DNA from: Axinella damicornis
Taxonomy: Eukaryota; Porifera; Demospongiae; Axinellida; Axinellidae
Direction: 5' to 3'
Length of the DNA: 64,000 nucleotides
Assembly: GCA_963931865.1 (NCBI GenBank)
Contig: OZ007508.1
Span: 1,300,133-1,364,132, forward strand
The position numbers and the translations under genes were made by a program. Below are positions 37,082-47,600 of this stretch, in pieces. The notes below the pieces were generated by a model. It was not told the origin of the DNA, made no database searches, and saw only the letters and a program-made list of their open reading frames with translations. How positions within the stretch are numbered: position 1 is the first letter of the stretch; every line of letters starts with the position of its first letter.

Positions 37082-37624
37082 TGCCATGCCCCCCCCCCCC
37101 CCCCCCCCTGAATGGTTTTCTAAATGGAACGTTGAATCAGATATATGCATGAGTTGAAAGAAAGCATGCAGCAACTGTTTTTGTGTACTGCAGTCGTGAA
37201 GTGCATAAGTGTTACATGTGGTGTTCACCCTCTTTCAGTGACATGGTGAGTCGCTGCGGGATACTCTGCACCCTCATCAATGTGATTGAGCGCTGCAAGG
37301 TGGAGGGAGTGGTGGATGTGTTTCAGGCAGTGAAAGCACTGCGCACTCAGAAGCCAGGCAGCGTACTTGCAGTAGTAGGTAGATCTGTGGAGTATTATTC
37401 ATGAAAGAGATGCATGATCACTTGTTTAACTTGCCCTCACCACTGTAGTGTACCATAAATTTGTTATAGACCAGCTGTATGAAAATATCAAACTTTGCGT
37501 GATCATGTAGCTATAGTAAGTATATTGTTTGTCTTCTTTCTTTCTGCAGGAGCATTATTGCTTCATTTTTGACCTGATGTTGCTGTTTTTGGACACATTC
37601 AGCATTTACTCTAATTTCAAGTGA
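29223..37624 (+). CDS. Receptor tyrosine phosphatase: SP, 2 FN3-like, mucin-like repeat, TM, cytoplasmic Ig-like, PTP D1 (active-looking), PTP D2 (dead)
   Basis: Exons: 29223-29325 (signal peptide), 29393-29692 and 30047-30331 (FN3-like), 30818-31492 (9-aa Thr/Ser/Gly/Glu repeats), 31579-31678 ([22 protein letters not shown]), 31931-32055, 32146-32549 (Ig-like plus PTP linker), 32810-32900, 32997-33079, 33150-33186, 33485-33699, 33781-33932, 34127-34262, 34526-34675 (D1), then D2 exons 34788-34881, 34965-35029, 35129-35263, 35709-35837, 36706-36904, 37239-37374, 37550-37624. D1 has [17 protein letters not shown] and [10 protein letters not shown], all catalytic residues present. D2 reads [12 protein letters not shown]: Gly replaces the nucleophilic Cys. 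The phase between 35837 and 36706 does not close, so a small exon is probably missing there. Single-pass plasma-membrane protein that removes phosphate from tyrosines; ligand unknown. Confidence 0.9.
30818..31492 (+). repeat. In-frame 27-bp repeat coding a mucin-like stalk in the phosphatase
   Basis: About 17 copies of a 27-bp unit (TCTGGTGGAGAAACTACTGC and so on) encode SGGETTATT. High Thr/Ser predicts dense O-glycosylation and an extended stalk. The unit length is a multiple of three, so other frames are also open here; those are artefacts. Confidence 0.93.
33961..34050. mobile_element. 90-bp MITE in a PTP intron, TAGCCTCG family
   Basis: Begins AGTCTTGTTCCCAGGCCCCT and ends GGCCTGGGAATGAGGCTA, with the interior pair CTTGCAGTATACTGCAAG. 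It sits in the intron that splits the D1 active-site [10 protein letters not shown] codons. Confidence 0.8.
34355..34462. repeat. Two-copy tandem duplication of ~50 bp in an intron
   Basis: ACCATAGCAACTACAC and GATTAAAGGCACCACCAGG occur twice in direct order within the intron between the D1 active-site exon and the next exon. Confidence 0.85.
35405..35475 (+). other. tRNA-like sequence, probable SINE fragment
   Basis: TGGCTCAGTTCAGTGAGC (A-box region) and GGGTTCAAGTCCCATTCGGG (B-box region) have tRNA spacing, but the anticodon stem does not form well. It lies in a D2 intron of the phosphatase gene. Confidence 0.45.
35538..35605. mobile_element. Diverged MITE copy, TAGCCTCG family
   Basis: TAGTCTCATTCCCACGCC at the left and GGGGGCCTGGGAAG at the right, in a D2 intron. 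Confidence 0.6.
36354..36654. mobile_element. 301-bp element with short inverted ends in the D2 intron
   Basis: Ends CAGGGCCGTAGGAG and CTTCCTACGGGCCTG form inverted repeats. The interior is CpG-rich with GTGCGGCGGCCGCCGGACC; a related stretch is at 24.93 kb. It lies in the same intron where the phosphatase reading phase cannot be closed. Confidence 0.6.
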
Positions 37625-38225
37625 ATACATACACTCAGCTTAATCTAACTCATGTGATCACTGTAGCTGCATCACATAGCTACTGATGGATTTGCGCAAT
37701 AAGTTACGTATGCATGGCTACAAATACCATTGTTCACATTTTGTAGGAAGCTGTCTAGCTAGGCATTATAGTACATGTCATGCAAATTTGGTTCATCATC
37801 TCAATGTGCATGTAAGTGCTATAGCTACTACCTAGGCTATCGCACATGCAATATTGGCAGTTGCCAAGTCAAGTGTGTATGTGTACATGTTGGAAGGTCA
37901 GGAGTAAGGCTACATTCTGTTCTTATGCAAGCAGCAACTGTAAACTTTGCTGAGCGAAGCTGAAGAGCTACATCCCGGTGTGGGTTGTGGAAAAGCCAAT
38001 TTTTGATTAATATGCCATGCCAGTAGAGAGGTCCACTTTGCAAGTGGTGAAAACGACCGTCAGCCAGTATTTTGTTTCATACAGCTGGCAACAGAAAGCC
38101 TGATGGCTACTTGGGGTACGACATTTTTGGCATACATAGCTGTGTGCATACATGGTTGTGGTGAAGTACTACACTGTGGTGAAGTAGTAGTAAGGTTGTG
38201 GTGAAGTGAAGTACAATGGCTTGTA

Positions 38226-38550
38226 CTTCCTACTTCACCACAACCACTCCTCCACCTTGCAAGGTGGAGGAGTGGTTGCAAGGTGGAGGAGTGGTTGCAA
38301 GGTGGAGGAGTGGTTGCAAGGTGGAGAAGTGGTTGCAAGGTGGAGGAGTGGTTGCAAGGTGGAGTAGTCTAGCCGCTAGCCCCTCTCCGCCCGGCCGGTC
38401 AAGCGGGCGCGCGGCTTCGCCGCGCGCCCGCTTGACCGGCCGGGCGGAGAGGGGCGGAGAGGGGCTAGTGGCTAGACTAGGTGGAGGAGTGGTTGCAAGG
38501 TGGAGGAGTGGTTGCAAGGTGGAGGAGTGGTTGTGGTGAAGTAGGAAGTA
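38226..38550. repeat. Palindromic array of ~19-20-bp repeats around a GC-rich hairpin
   Basis: Outer arms TACTTCCTACTTCACCACAA and TTGTGGTGAAGTAGGAAGTA are inverted repeats. Inside are tandem GGTGGAGGAGTGGTTGCAA units on both sides of the hairpin at 38367-38477. Confidence 0.85.
38367..38477. repeat. Very GC-rich near-perfect hairpin, ~45-bp stem, tiny loop
   Basis: The stem pairs CCCCTCTCCGCCCGGCCGG with its complement, and AAGCGGGCGCGCGG with CCGCGCGCCCGCTT, around a 3-5-nt loop (CTTCG). Outer flanks TCTAGCCGCTAG and CTAGTGGCTAGA also pair, and one arm carries an extra CGGAGAGGGG unit. Composition is far from the local AT-rich background. Confidence 0.92.
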
Positions 38551-38628
38551 TGAGCAAGGTTGTGGTGAAGTATTACATAGACAATAATAGACAAGACTAG
38601 TTTGTGTGAAATTTAGTAATCTACAAAG

Positions 38629-41600
38629 ATGGAACCCGGATTCCTCTTGTCTTCCATGCTGGTGTTGAGTAGCTGCTGGATGCTTGGTGGAGGGCAAATG
38701 TGTCAATCTGATGGTATGTTTCCTGATAAGATTAGCAGCTTATACAATTTGTAGCTAGCAGCATGCAGGGATTGAGTGGTAGCCAGTTATAGATGAATCT
38801 GCTTCTCATGCTGCAGTTGTGCATGACAATAATTAGCTACCCCCACTACCGCACATGCAAATTGCTTATGTGTCTTATGTGCTATATAGGTGCCAAGGTT
38901 CAGTACGAATAGCTACACTATTTACTGTGGTGGCTACAAAGCTCATGCATTCACTGTAGGTTTTGGTGCTCCAGTTATTACGAGTGCTGTTCGCAATGAT
39001 GATGGGTCACCTGGAGCCAGAGTAAAATGGAACACAACAATCCCACCTGAATGTATCACAAGTGTCACAGTGATCAGTCAATATTCCAGCAACCATTACA
39101 CACCCCCAACTATAATGCAGACTGATGAAGCTACTCTGAGTGGTCTCCTATGCAATACCGTATACAACTTTTTGGTTAGGGTATATCATCTACATAGCGG
39201 CATACGCATTGCAGTCGGCAGCAACACTGTACCAGTTCATGTTGGAGGTATGTATATTTATATAGCTAACATGCTACAAGGGTGCAGACAAGGAGTGCTG
39301 AAGCTCCCCCCAACTAGCATGATAATGTTTGTGGGATAATAGTCCAGCATTATCGTTGTGAAATTAATGAAACGTTCAGTTTCAGTTCAATTCATTTTGA
39401 TTTGATAACCCAGGAATGCTGCATCTCCAATGTATGAGGTTTTCATGCAGGTCCTGGCCCCCATTAACGGTGGATGGTGATGACATTATCTCTGAACTCA
39501 CATTATTTTTTAAGAAGAACAAAGGGTTAATTATTTTAGACCCTTTAACAGGGAACCTAAGGGCTTTGTGTTTGTCCTAGAACAGAGCCTGAGTTGAACA
39601 CTCAAGACTATATCAGCACCACTGCACACCTCCTAAATGTTGATTATCATTGTGATACCTACATGTGCTACACCAAACTAGACCCTAGAGGGCAATAGAT
39701 AAATTCCTTGCCATTTTCCTTTCACAGTTCCTCCAGCTCCTGTCAATTTGACAGCTACAGCCACTTTCAATAGCACTGGTATTGTGGTGTCATGGCAGTG
39801 GAACCGTGGTCTATTCCGGTGCCTCTATAAAGTCCAGGTTGTCTACCAACCAGAGGGAGGTAATGAGAGAGTTCTTGATCTGGGCAACAACTCAGCAACC
39901 AGCACCACCCTACAGCCCAACAGGCGGTACACGATCTACGTCAGGACCATTGGTGTGGTGGGAACAATGGCAAGAACAGAAAATGTAACTCTCCTACTTG
40001 GAAAAGGTAGGAGAAACTGTATAAGTGTAGGATAGCGTCCGAGTCCCACAGCACAGTGATGACTATTACAAACAACTTGCACCTCTAAGTCTCACTAGCA
40101 CCAGTAACAGTGTGATGTATTATCAGTACTTGGGTGAGCTAGAACATCTTAAGCCTCCGCCCTCCAGTTACAGAATATCCTCACATAGCTGTAGCTACTT
40201 AGTAGCAGGAAGAACTCAGCATGTGCCTGCATTCTGTGTTCACATTTCTGTGCTTATGAATTGGCAGTTATAACGCAATTCACTAATGAATGCATATGAC
40301 TTGTGTAATCTCTATTCATGCAGTTGTACCAACTAGTGCTGCATCCAGTAATGGAGAACCTACCAGAACTCCTGGCAGAGAACCGACTAGCACTCCTTCT
40401 GGCAGAGAACGTACTAGCACTCCTTCTGGTGGAGAACCTACTAGCATTCCCTCCGGTGGAGAAACTACTAGCACTCCTTCTGGTGGAGAAACTACTGCCA
40501 CAACTTCTGGTGGAGAAACTACTAGCACTCCTTCTGGTGGAGAAACTACTGCCACAACTTCTGGTGGAGAACCTACTAGCATTCCCTCCGGTGGAGAGCC
40601 TACCAGCACTCCTTCTGGTGGAGAAACTACTAGCACTCCTTCTGGCAGAGAACGTACTAGCACTCCTTCTGGTGGAGAACCTACTAGCATTCCCTCCGGT
40701 GGAGAGCCTACCAGCACTCCTTCTGGTGGAGAAACTACTAGCACTCCTTCTGGTGGAGAAACTACTGCCACAACTTCTGGTGGAGAACCTACTAGCATTC
40801 CCTCCGGTGGAGAGCCTACCAGCACTCCTTCTGGTGGAGAAACTACTGATCCTTCTGGCAGAGAACGTACTAGCACTCCTTCTGGTGGAGAACCTACTAG
40901 CACTCCTTCTGGTGGAGAAACTACTAGCACTCCTTCTGGTAGAGAACCAATAGCAACTATGGCTGCATATAACGGACCGCCAACTAGCACTCTTTCTGAT
41001 GGACAAACCAGTAGCACTACATCTAAACTTACTACTACCTCTCATTCGGGTGGAGGTCGTACCAGTACTCTTTCTGTACAGTTGGAGAAAGTACTCAAGG
41101 AGTATAGGCAAACCTTGTAGCACTGATGTAGGAGGTGAACCTCCTTCTAGCCGTTTTAGCACGTATAAGGTGCATAACATAGGCAGTATAATGCATAAGC
41201 AGACAATGACCAACTTTGCAATGCAGTTCTACAAAACTATGAACATGCATCCATATCTTGTCCTGCAGAGCATTGTGCATGTGAATGCTGGCCAGCCTCT
41301 GGAGGTACAATTGGAATGGTGGCGATGATATCGGTGGTGGTCATTGGCGGGCTCTTGGCAGTGATATGGCAGCTGAAACGGTGATATACTCTCGTAATGG
41401 TCATTACAGAGGACTAGATCAATTTTATGTTTCACATGCAAGTAGGCTAACTACAGATTCTCTGCATGACCTATACACCAACAAAGTTCTGAAAGACGTG
41501 TTGCCCCTTTGAGCCATACAGACTTATGCATCCTACACTGATGAGTATGAATCGTAATGGGTCATTTGCGTGGCACTTGTGGCTAACTATACATGGCAAG

Positions 41601-41886
41601 ATTGAACTGTGTTATTGTTTGTGCCTCCACTCACACCACTCTGTTCTCTTTACACAGGACCCTAAACAAGCTACAGGAAGAACAGAGGTACGTTTTCTTA
41701 GTTACTGGTTGTTTAAGTACGTAACACTTTGTTGCCTGTGGTGGTCTCACTGCGCATTGGTTTACTTTCTCTAATAGAAGTCGAAGCGATGCGGAGTTAC
41801 CTATGGAGAAATGTTCAGCCTATGGGAAAATTGAACATACTGCCTACACCGCTGATCCAGGGCTAGTGTATGAAGTAATCCATTGA
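38629..41886 (+). CDS. Paired receptor: SP, 2 FN3-like, mucin-like repeat, TM, short tail with two ITIM-type motifs (535 aa)
   Basis: Exons 38629-38713, 38960-39247, 39728-40006, 40324-41055, 41296-41380, 41658-41687 and 41778-41886 join in frame to 535 codons plus stop. The signal peptide and both FN3-like exons closely match the neighbouring phosphatase (shared [35 protein letters not shown]). A 9-aa PSGGETTST-type repeat follows. The TM exon reads GMVAMISVVVIGGLLAVIW then QLKR, a stop-transfer. Instead of phosphatase domains, the ~45-aa tail has SAYGKI and LVYEVI, both fitting the ITIM consensus (S/I/V/L)xYxx(I/V/L), plus a middle AYTAD. A single-pass surface receptor that could recruit SH2-domain proteins once phosphorylated. 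The mucin-exon donor (GGAG|GTCGTA) was chosen by phase; reading through it would stop at 41120 without a TM. Confidence 0.8.
40324..41055 (+). repeat. In-frame 27-bp repeat coding the mucin-like stalk of the second receptor
   Basis: More than 20 units alternate between [27 protein letters not shown] and PSGRERTST types. The unit length equals that in the first receptor, but the array is more variegated. Confidence 0.92.
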
Positions 41887-42354
41887 GAGACAACATTCGA
41901 AATTGAGTTTGTGACAATTGTGGTAGCTAATTGTTATTATTCTGTTTACACATGCTCATGCATGCAACTGTAGCTGCAGTGTGCTATTTATAGTGTAGCA
42001 TGGTAATGTTTGGTTTTGGTGGCTTAACGTGCAGTGTTTTTCTTAATTGAACGCTCCAATTGAAGTGGACATCCCAACGGTGGGGATAAAGGATTAATTC
42101 ATGTTTTGGCTAAACCAACCAAAGGTAAGCATAATAGATTGAGCATCAAGTCTGACAATATGGTCTGATGTAGACGGACGTATTGCAAAGAATTGAGTGT
42201 ACTTCTTTCTACAGTCTTCACCAGTAGCTATAGCCATCTAGTGTTTGTAGTTTCAAAAAAACACTGCTGTAGGTAAATTACTGTGATATAATTATAACTT
42301 GTACGCAGAGGAGGTACTAAGGGTGGCTATAGTGACTGGTACAGTAGCATAATG

Positions 42355-42485
42355 AGGTCTCCGCCAAGGAAGTGCCAAATGGTCTTTTCCTTCAACCACA
42401 TGGCCGTCTCAGTGACTGTGTGCGGAGAATACCCTTGTTCAGGATAGTCAACGTGAACCATGTTGACAGTGTGCAAATTTCATTT
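42355..42485 (-). pseudogene. Decayed fragment of the PLC-X-like gene's 3' end
   Basis: CCAAGGAAGTGCCAAATGGT, CAACCACATGGCCGTCTCAG and CCATGTTGACAGTGTG match the intact gene at 52.69-52.80 kb. Frame-breaking changes are present. It lies directly behind the second receptor gene, in the opposite orientation. Confidence 0.8.
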
Positions 42486-43228
42486 CAAGTTGCAATTGCT
42501 ATAATTATGACAGGTAACTTGCTATCCACAGAGCTCACACCGGATGCCGGATTGGTGCTCTGAGTGGCCAGGTATTTAGCTCCGTATACTGCACAGGAAC
42601 TAGAACTAGTATATGCTATAATGCTGCCCTGCAACCTATAGGGCTTGATTTCGAATGATCAATTAAATAATCAGCTGGACTAGCTATAGCTAATTAAGGA
42701 TGTTGAGGTCAAGAGGACCGGCCTTACTCAACTCCCGTCCATAGCAAGTCACAGTGTGTTTGAACAAAATAATTTGGTGATGTACATGTATCTGATGTCA
42801 GTCATCTGAAATGATTTGTGCTGTGATGACATTATCTCATTCCAATCAGATTAGTTGTGCCAACTACATGCACATGCCAATTAGTCGACTAGGGAAATTC
42901 CCTAGCTGTTCGAGCCCTGCCTGAACAGTGTTGACTGTTGAGGCACTATACAGAAAACGTTTCACTTTTCCATGGGTTTATTTTTCCACTTAGACAGTCA
43001 GTGAACAGATCAACTGATGAGTGAATTTAACCGCAAATAGCGCGGCGGGCCTGGGAACGAGGCTAACTTTACTACTGACACAGGGCCATGTATCTGTATG
43101 CAAAGAAGCACGTCGACACTCATCCACTCTCCAGCCAGTATATTATAGCTAGTAGTTTATCTCTCAGACATTCCGCAGCATAGCTGTCGTTGAGAGAGTA
43201 TAAGTGTGGCCGTGGAATCAAGCACCTG

Positions 43229-43787
43229 AGCAGGGGCGGCGGCACGGGGGGGGGCAAGGGGGGCAAGCGCCCCCCCGAAAAATATTTAGGGGGGGCATCG
43301 CCCCCCCTAACTCCTAGCAGCTAGCTACTATTAAACAGCCAACGGCTGCCCTATACTTAGTACTAGGCTGACTCGGCTAACCTTGTGTACGTACGATGTA
43401 CGCGAATCGAGTTGCTGATCTGGCGCAAGTCCAGCTATCGACGTATAGCCAGCGACTGGCTAGCTAAAACCGAACGGCTTGGGAACGAGACCGCAATCTA
43501 GTATACGGTACCCGTGTACGTACGTATTACGTTCGTGAGCGAAATTTGAGCAAGAAAGCAGCACATGGCGGCCCCGGGACCTGCAATCCTCGTACATCTG
43601 GAACTTGCAGTGCAAAAGCACGAAGGTGCCACGAGAGCCCATCCTGATAGCTGAAAAATGAAGGCGAAAAAATTTTTCCGCGCTTCGCGCGGACTGATCG
43701 GCGCTACGCGCCTCTATGCACTGCCTCCGGCAGCGTGTAATATTATCTTGCCCCCCCAATTGTAAATACGTGCCGCCGCCCCTGCTG
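43229..43787. mobile_element. 559-bp foldback-ended element, nested repeat inside
   Basis: Ends AGCAGGGGCGGCGGCAC and GTGCCGCCGCCCCTGCT are inverted repeats. G/C runs flank an interior that includes an inverted copy of the 16.54-16.74 kb repeat. No transposase frame is seen. Confidence 0.75.
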
Positions 43788-44325
43788 AGCAACTACGCTG
43801 TATAGCTAATTGTAGTAATTTGTGTAGCTAAGCCTAAAGGGACCAACGCTATAACAGCGCGCACCAACAAGCATGCAGAAATGACACTGGGGCTCATCGG
43901 ACGGCCGAGTCGCGGCAACTGCATGGGGCGCACTGCTACCGGCACTTCGCTTCGCACGTGCACGGAGGTCCGCGAGGGTCGCACGGTTGCGCACCTCGGT
44001 TTGCAGCTTTGATCGCGGGTCAGAGGATCGCGGGTCACGAAGAATGGGCCGCATCGCGATATCGGGATGGGGATCAATTTCCAAGATTATTAAACAACGA
44101 TGCAAATTGTGCTGACCTCAGTGCACAGAACAGAACTGCACGTGCCCTTTATACCAGGACGTTCGATCGCTTCTGGTGCATGTGGTCTAACTATAACCGT
44201 AATCAAGGCAGCCGATCGCGAAAGATGGCCGCCTTGATCTTATTAGAAGCGATCGACGTCTTGATGGCTGTTACAGAGACCGCTTACCGCTGAGGCTCAT
44301 TGTTACCATCGGCGTGCGCCGCTAC

Positions 44326-44569
44326 TGTAACGCGCAGCGTCCGACAACTTGGAAATCACAATGACATAGCTAGCTCAGTTCAAATAGTAATCCGCCAATA
44401 ATAGCACACAGTACAGGTTTTATATAGGCACAGAACCGAAACAGGTATATACTGGTCATACTGGTCAAAACAGGCAAAGTACAACAATACAACAATGGAG
44501 ACAGACATACAGGCAGGTAGGCAGAAACAGGTGTACAAATTACAATGTCCATTGTCCGTATACGTTACA
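44326..44569 (-). repeat. 3' LTR of the Ty3/gypsy element
   Basis: 244 bp, bounded TGTAACGCGCAG...TACGTTACA on the plus strand. It matches the other LTR over its whole length with no difference noticed by eye. The flank before it ends in CTAC. Confidence 0.93.
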
Positions 44570-44583
44570 CTACTCCCCCTTCT
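44570..44583 (-). other. Polypurine tract of the retrotransposon
   Basis: On the minus strand AGAAGGGGGAGTAG lies directly against the 3' LTR, where plus-strand DNA synthesis is primed in LTR elements. Confidence 0.75.
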
Positions 44584-44602
44584 AGTGTGATGCGTCCTCG
44601 CA

Positions 44603-47600
44603 TCAAGTACTGTCAGAATCCGAAGGGTAACAGTCAGGATAACTGATCACTGTTCCGTATCGGTCTGGAGGCTGTCGTGTCCGGCCGGATCGACGAGGTG
44701 GAGGATTACGTTCGGGGACAGTGGGTATCGGGTTCACTGGAGGTACTGTAGGAGATGTAACATGCGATTCAGCATTAGAGGATTGCTCCGATTCAGCATT
44801 CGAGGATTGCTCCAAGTTCTCAACTGGGTTGTCAACCAGATCATTCTGGCTTTGTGCTTGGACTTGACTGCTCCCAAACACATCTTTATTAAAGGGTGGG
44901 AAGTATGGCTTGAGTCGATTGTAATGAACGACTAACCGTTTGCGGGATGACTGGTTGCTTTGAATGCGGTATACGGTGTTCCCAATGATTTTTACAATGG
45001 TAAACGGTCCCTGTCAGGGCCGATGAAATTTCCTGCAGCGTCCTCTTGGGATAGCTGGACAATGCAGCCATACTTCATCTCCAACATTATATGTGGTACC
45101 ATGCGCATGTTGATCATATACATCCTTTTGCCGGCTTTGTTCCACCAATGAGTGGTGACGAACTGTCGTATATGCTTGCTGAAGTTGCTCACGCAAGTGC
45201 TTTTGATATTGACTGGGACTGTTGTAAGTTTCAGTGGGAAGATTGAACTCAAGATCAATTGGTAACTGAGCGGAGCGACCAAACATGAGGGAAAATGGAC
45301 TTGCTTTGGTTGTCTCTTGTGCGCTGGTTCTATAGGCCAGCATCAGCATTGGTATCTGCAGGTCCCAACTTTTGTCATCATTATTGACTGCTGTACTGAG
45401 CATGTTTAGGAGGGTTCTGTTGAACCTTTCAATCATCCCATCAGATTGAGGATGATAAGGGGTGGTCCTGGTCTTTGTGATACCCAGAAGTGAGCACATT
45501 TCCTTGATTAGTCCTGATTCAAAATTCCGTCCTTGATCAGTGTGCAAATGCTTGGGAACTCCAAAGCGGGAGATGAATTCTTGGACCAGAATTTTGCCAA
45601 CGGTAGCAGCTTCCATGTTTCTCATTGGATACGCCTCCATCCATTTGGTGAAATAGTCACCAATGACCAGGATGTACTTATTCCCTCGTTCTGTCTCTGG
45701 CAATGGGCCCATGATATCCATTGCAATCCGCTCAAGAGGGAACTTGGCTGGCTCAATTTGCAAGGGAGCCTTGCGTTTCTGGGGTTCAGGCTTCCGAGAT
45801 GCACATTTCTGACAAGCTTTGCACCACTCCTCAATGTCTCGCCTTTGTCCAACCCAGTAGAATCTGGAACGCACTTTTTCAAGGGTCTTCTTCACACCCA
45901 GGTGGCCGGCAGTAGCAGAATTATGCAGTTTTGTCAGAACTTCAGTCACAAGCTGCGGAGGGAGAACAAACTGCAACTTCTTATTAAGTCCCCTGCCAGG
46001 AACATCCTCCCAACGACGATAGAGAATGCCATCTTTCAGTAGCAAGTAGTGTCGCTGTGTCCACAGAGATTGCAGCTGAGTGCTACTGTTTCTCGGGAGG
46101 TGAGATGGCAGAGATTTTGTGGAGAGCCAGATGATCACCTGGTGCAGTGCTGTGTCAGAGAGTTGTGAGGAAATCAGTTCCTCCATACTCCAGCTTGGGG
46201 ACCAGGAAGTACTTGGTGCTGCCCCCTCTTCTGATTGTAAAACGGCTGACACTTCTGCTACAACTTCTTCTCCTTCAGATTGATGATGAGAGTCCAAGCC
46301 AACCGCTGCTTTACCCTCCTCGGGTTCATCCCAGCCACACTGTCGGCAGGGTAAGCGGGACAGGGCATCTGCATTAGCATGTTGTGAACCAGGTCGATGG
46401 ATGACCTTGAAATCGTACTCAGCAAGGATTTCCAACCAACGGGCAACTTGTCCCTCAGGGTCCCGGAAGTTGCGGAGCCATTTCAGGGAGTTGTGGTCTG
46501 TTCTGGCAATGAACGTACGACCAAACAGGTATGGGCGGAAGTGACGGATACCCCAAACCAGTGCAAGCAGTTCTCTCCTAGTTGCACAGTACCTCCTCTC
46601 AGCTTTTGTCAGTGCTCTGCTTGCATATGCAACGACCTGCTCACAGCCATTAACTTCTTGTGAGAGGATTGCCCCCAGGCCATTTCCACTGGCATCAACA
46701 TCAAGGATGAAATCGTGGTTGAAGTTCGGGAGCATCAAGACTGGGGCAGAACTCAAGTAGTGTTTCAAGGAGTTGAACGCTTGCTCACACTCATCAGACC
46801 AAGCCCAACCTTTGCTCTTTTCAGAGAGGCTGTGAAGGGGTGATGCCATCCTTGCAAAACCCCTGACAAATCTTCGGTAATATGAAGCTAACCCAAGGAA
46901 CTGCCTCAACTCCTTTGCATCTGAGGGAGTAGGCCACTCAGTGATGCACTTGATTTTCGCTGAATCGGTCTTGACTCCTTCACTCGACAACACATGCCCC
47001 AAATAGTGTACACTCTGCTTCAACAAATGACATTTCCTGGGTTTTAGTTTTAACCCAGCTGTACGCAGCCTTGAGAGCACCTCTCGAAGTCTAGTCAAGT
47101 GCTCTTCAATGGTCTTACTGAAGATGATGATGTCATCAAGGTAGACCAAGCATGTGGACCAATGAAGGCCTCTCAGAACGTGTTCCATTAACCGTTGAAA
47201 AGTTCCTGGTGCATTACAAAGCCCAAAGGGCATGACACGGAACTGGTAGAGGGCATCAGGAGTGGCAAAGGCAGTTTTCTCTCGGTCAGCTGGGTCGACT
47301 TCCACCTGCCAATATCCACTTGCCAAATCGAGTGTCGAGAACCACTGGGCTTCCCCCAGGGTGTCCAACGTGTCGTCAATCCTGGGAAGGGGGTGTGCAT
47401 CCTTCTTTGTAAGGTCATTCAGTTTCCTGAAATCAATGCAAAATCTCGTACTGCCATCCTTTTTCTTGACCAAGACGATTGGTGAAGACCATGGCCCTTT
47501 AGACGGTTCAATGATTCCATTGTCCAGCATCTTGTCAACATGTTGTTGAACTACTTCTCGTTGCTGGAAAGGTAGTCTCCTTGGAGGCTGACGCACAGGT

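Larger units (their letters stand above)
37625..38628. other. Short spacer between the two receptor genes
   Basis: No coding exon seen. It carries GTTGTGGTGAAGTA-type repeats and the 38.2-38.55 kb palindrome and hairpin just upstream of the second receptor. Confidence 0.7.
41887..44325. other. Region between second receptor and retrotransposon
   Basis: Contains a decayed PLC-X fragment at 42.36 kb and the foldback element at 43.23-43.79 kb. The GC-richer stretch 43.8-44.3 kb shows no supported exon. Confidence 0.6.

Noticed and set aside
40254..41213. 319- and 233-codon minus-strand frames and a second plus frame over the second mucin array
   Set aside because: Same artefact of the in-frame 27-bp repeat; no domain and no splice support.
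40999..41328. Reading the second receptor as a secreted protein ending at 41120
   Set aside because: A phase-matched donor at 41055 joins a clear TM exon and a tail in frame to a stop, with total length divisible by three.
44603..45071. Separate env-like or accessory gene after pol
   Set aside because: It is the same frame as pol after one TGA, with no signal peptide or TM.
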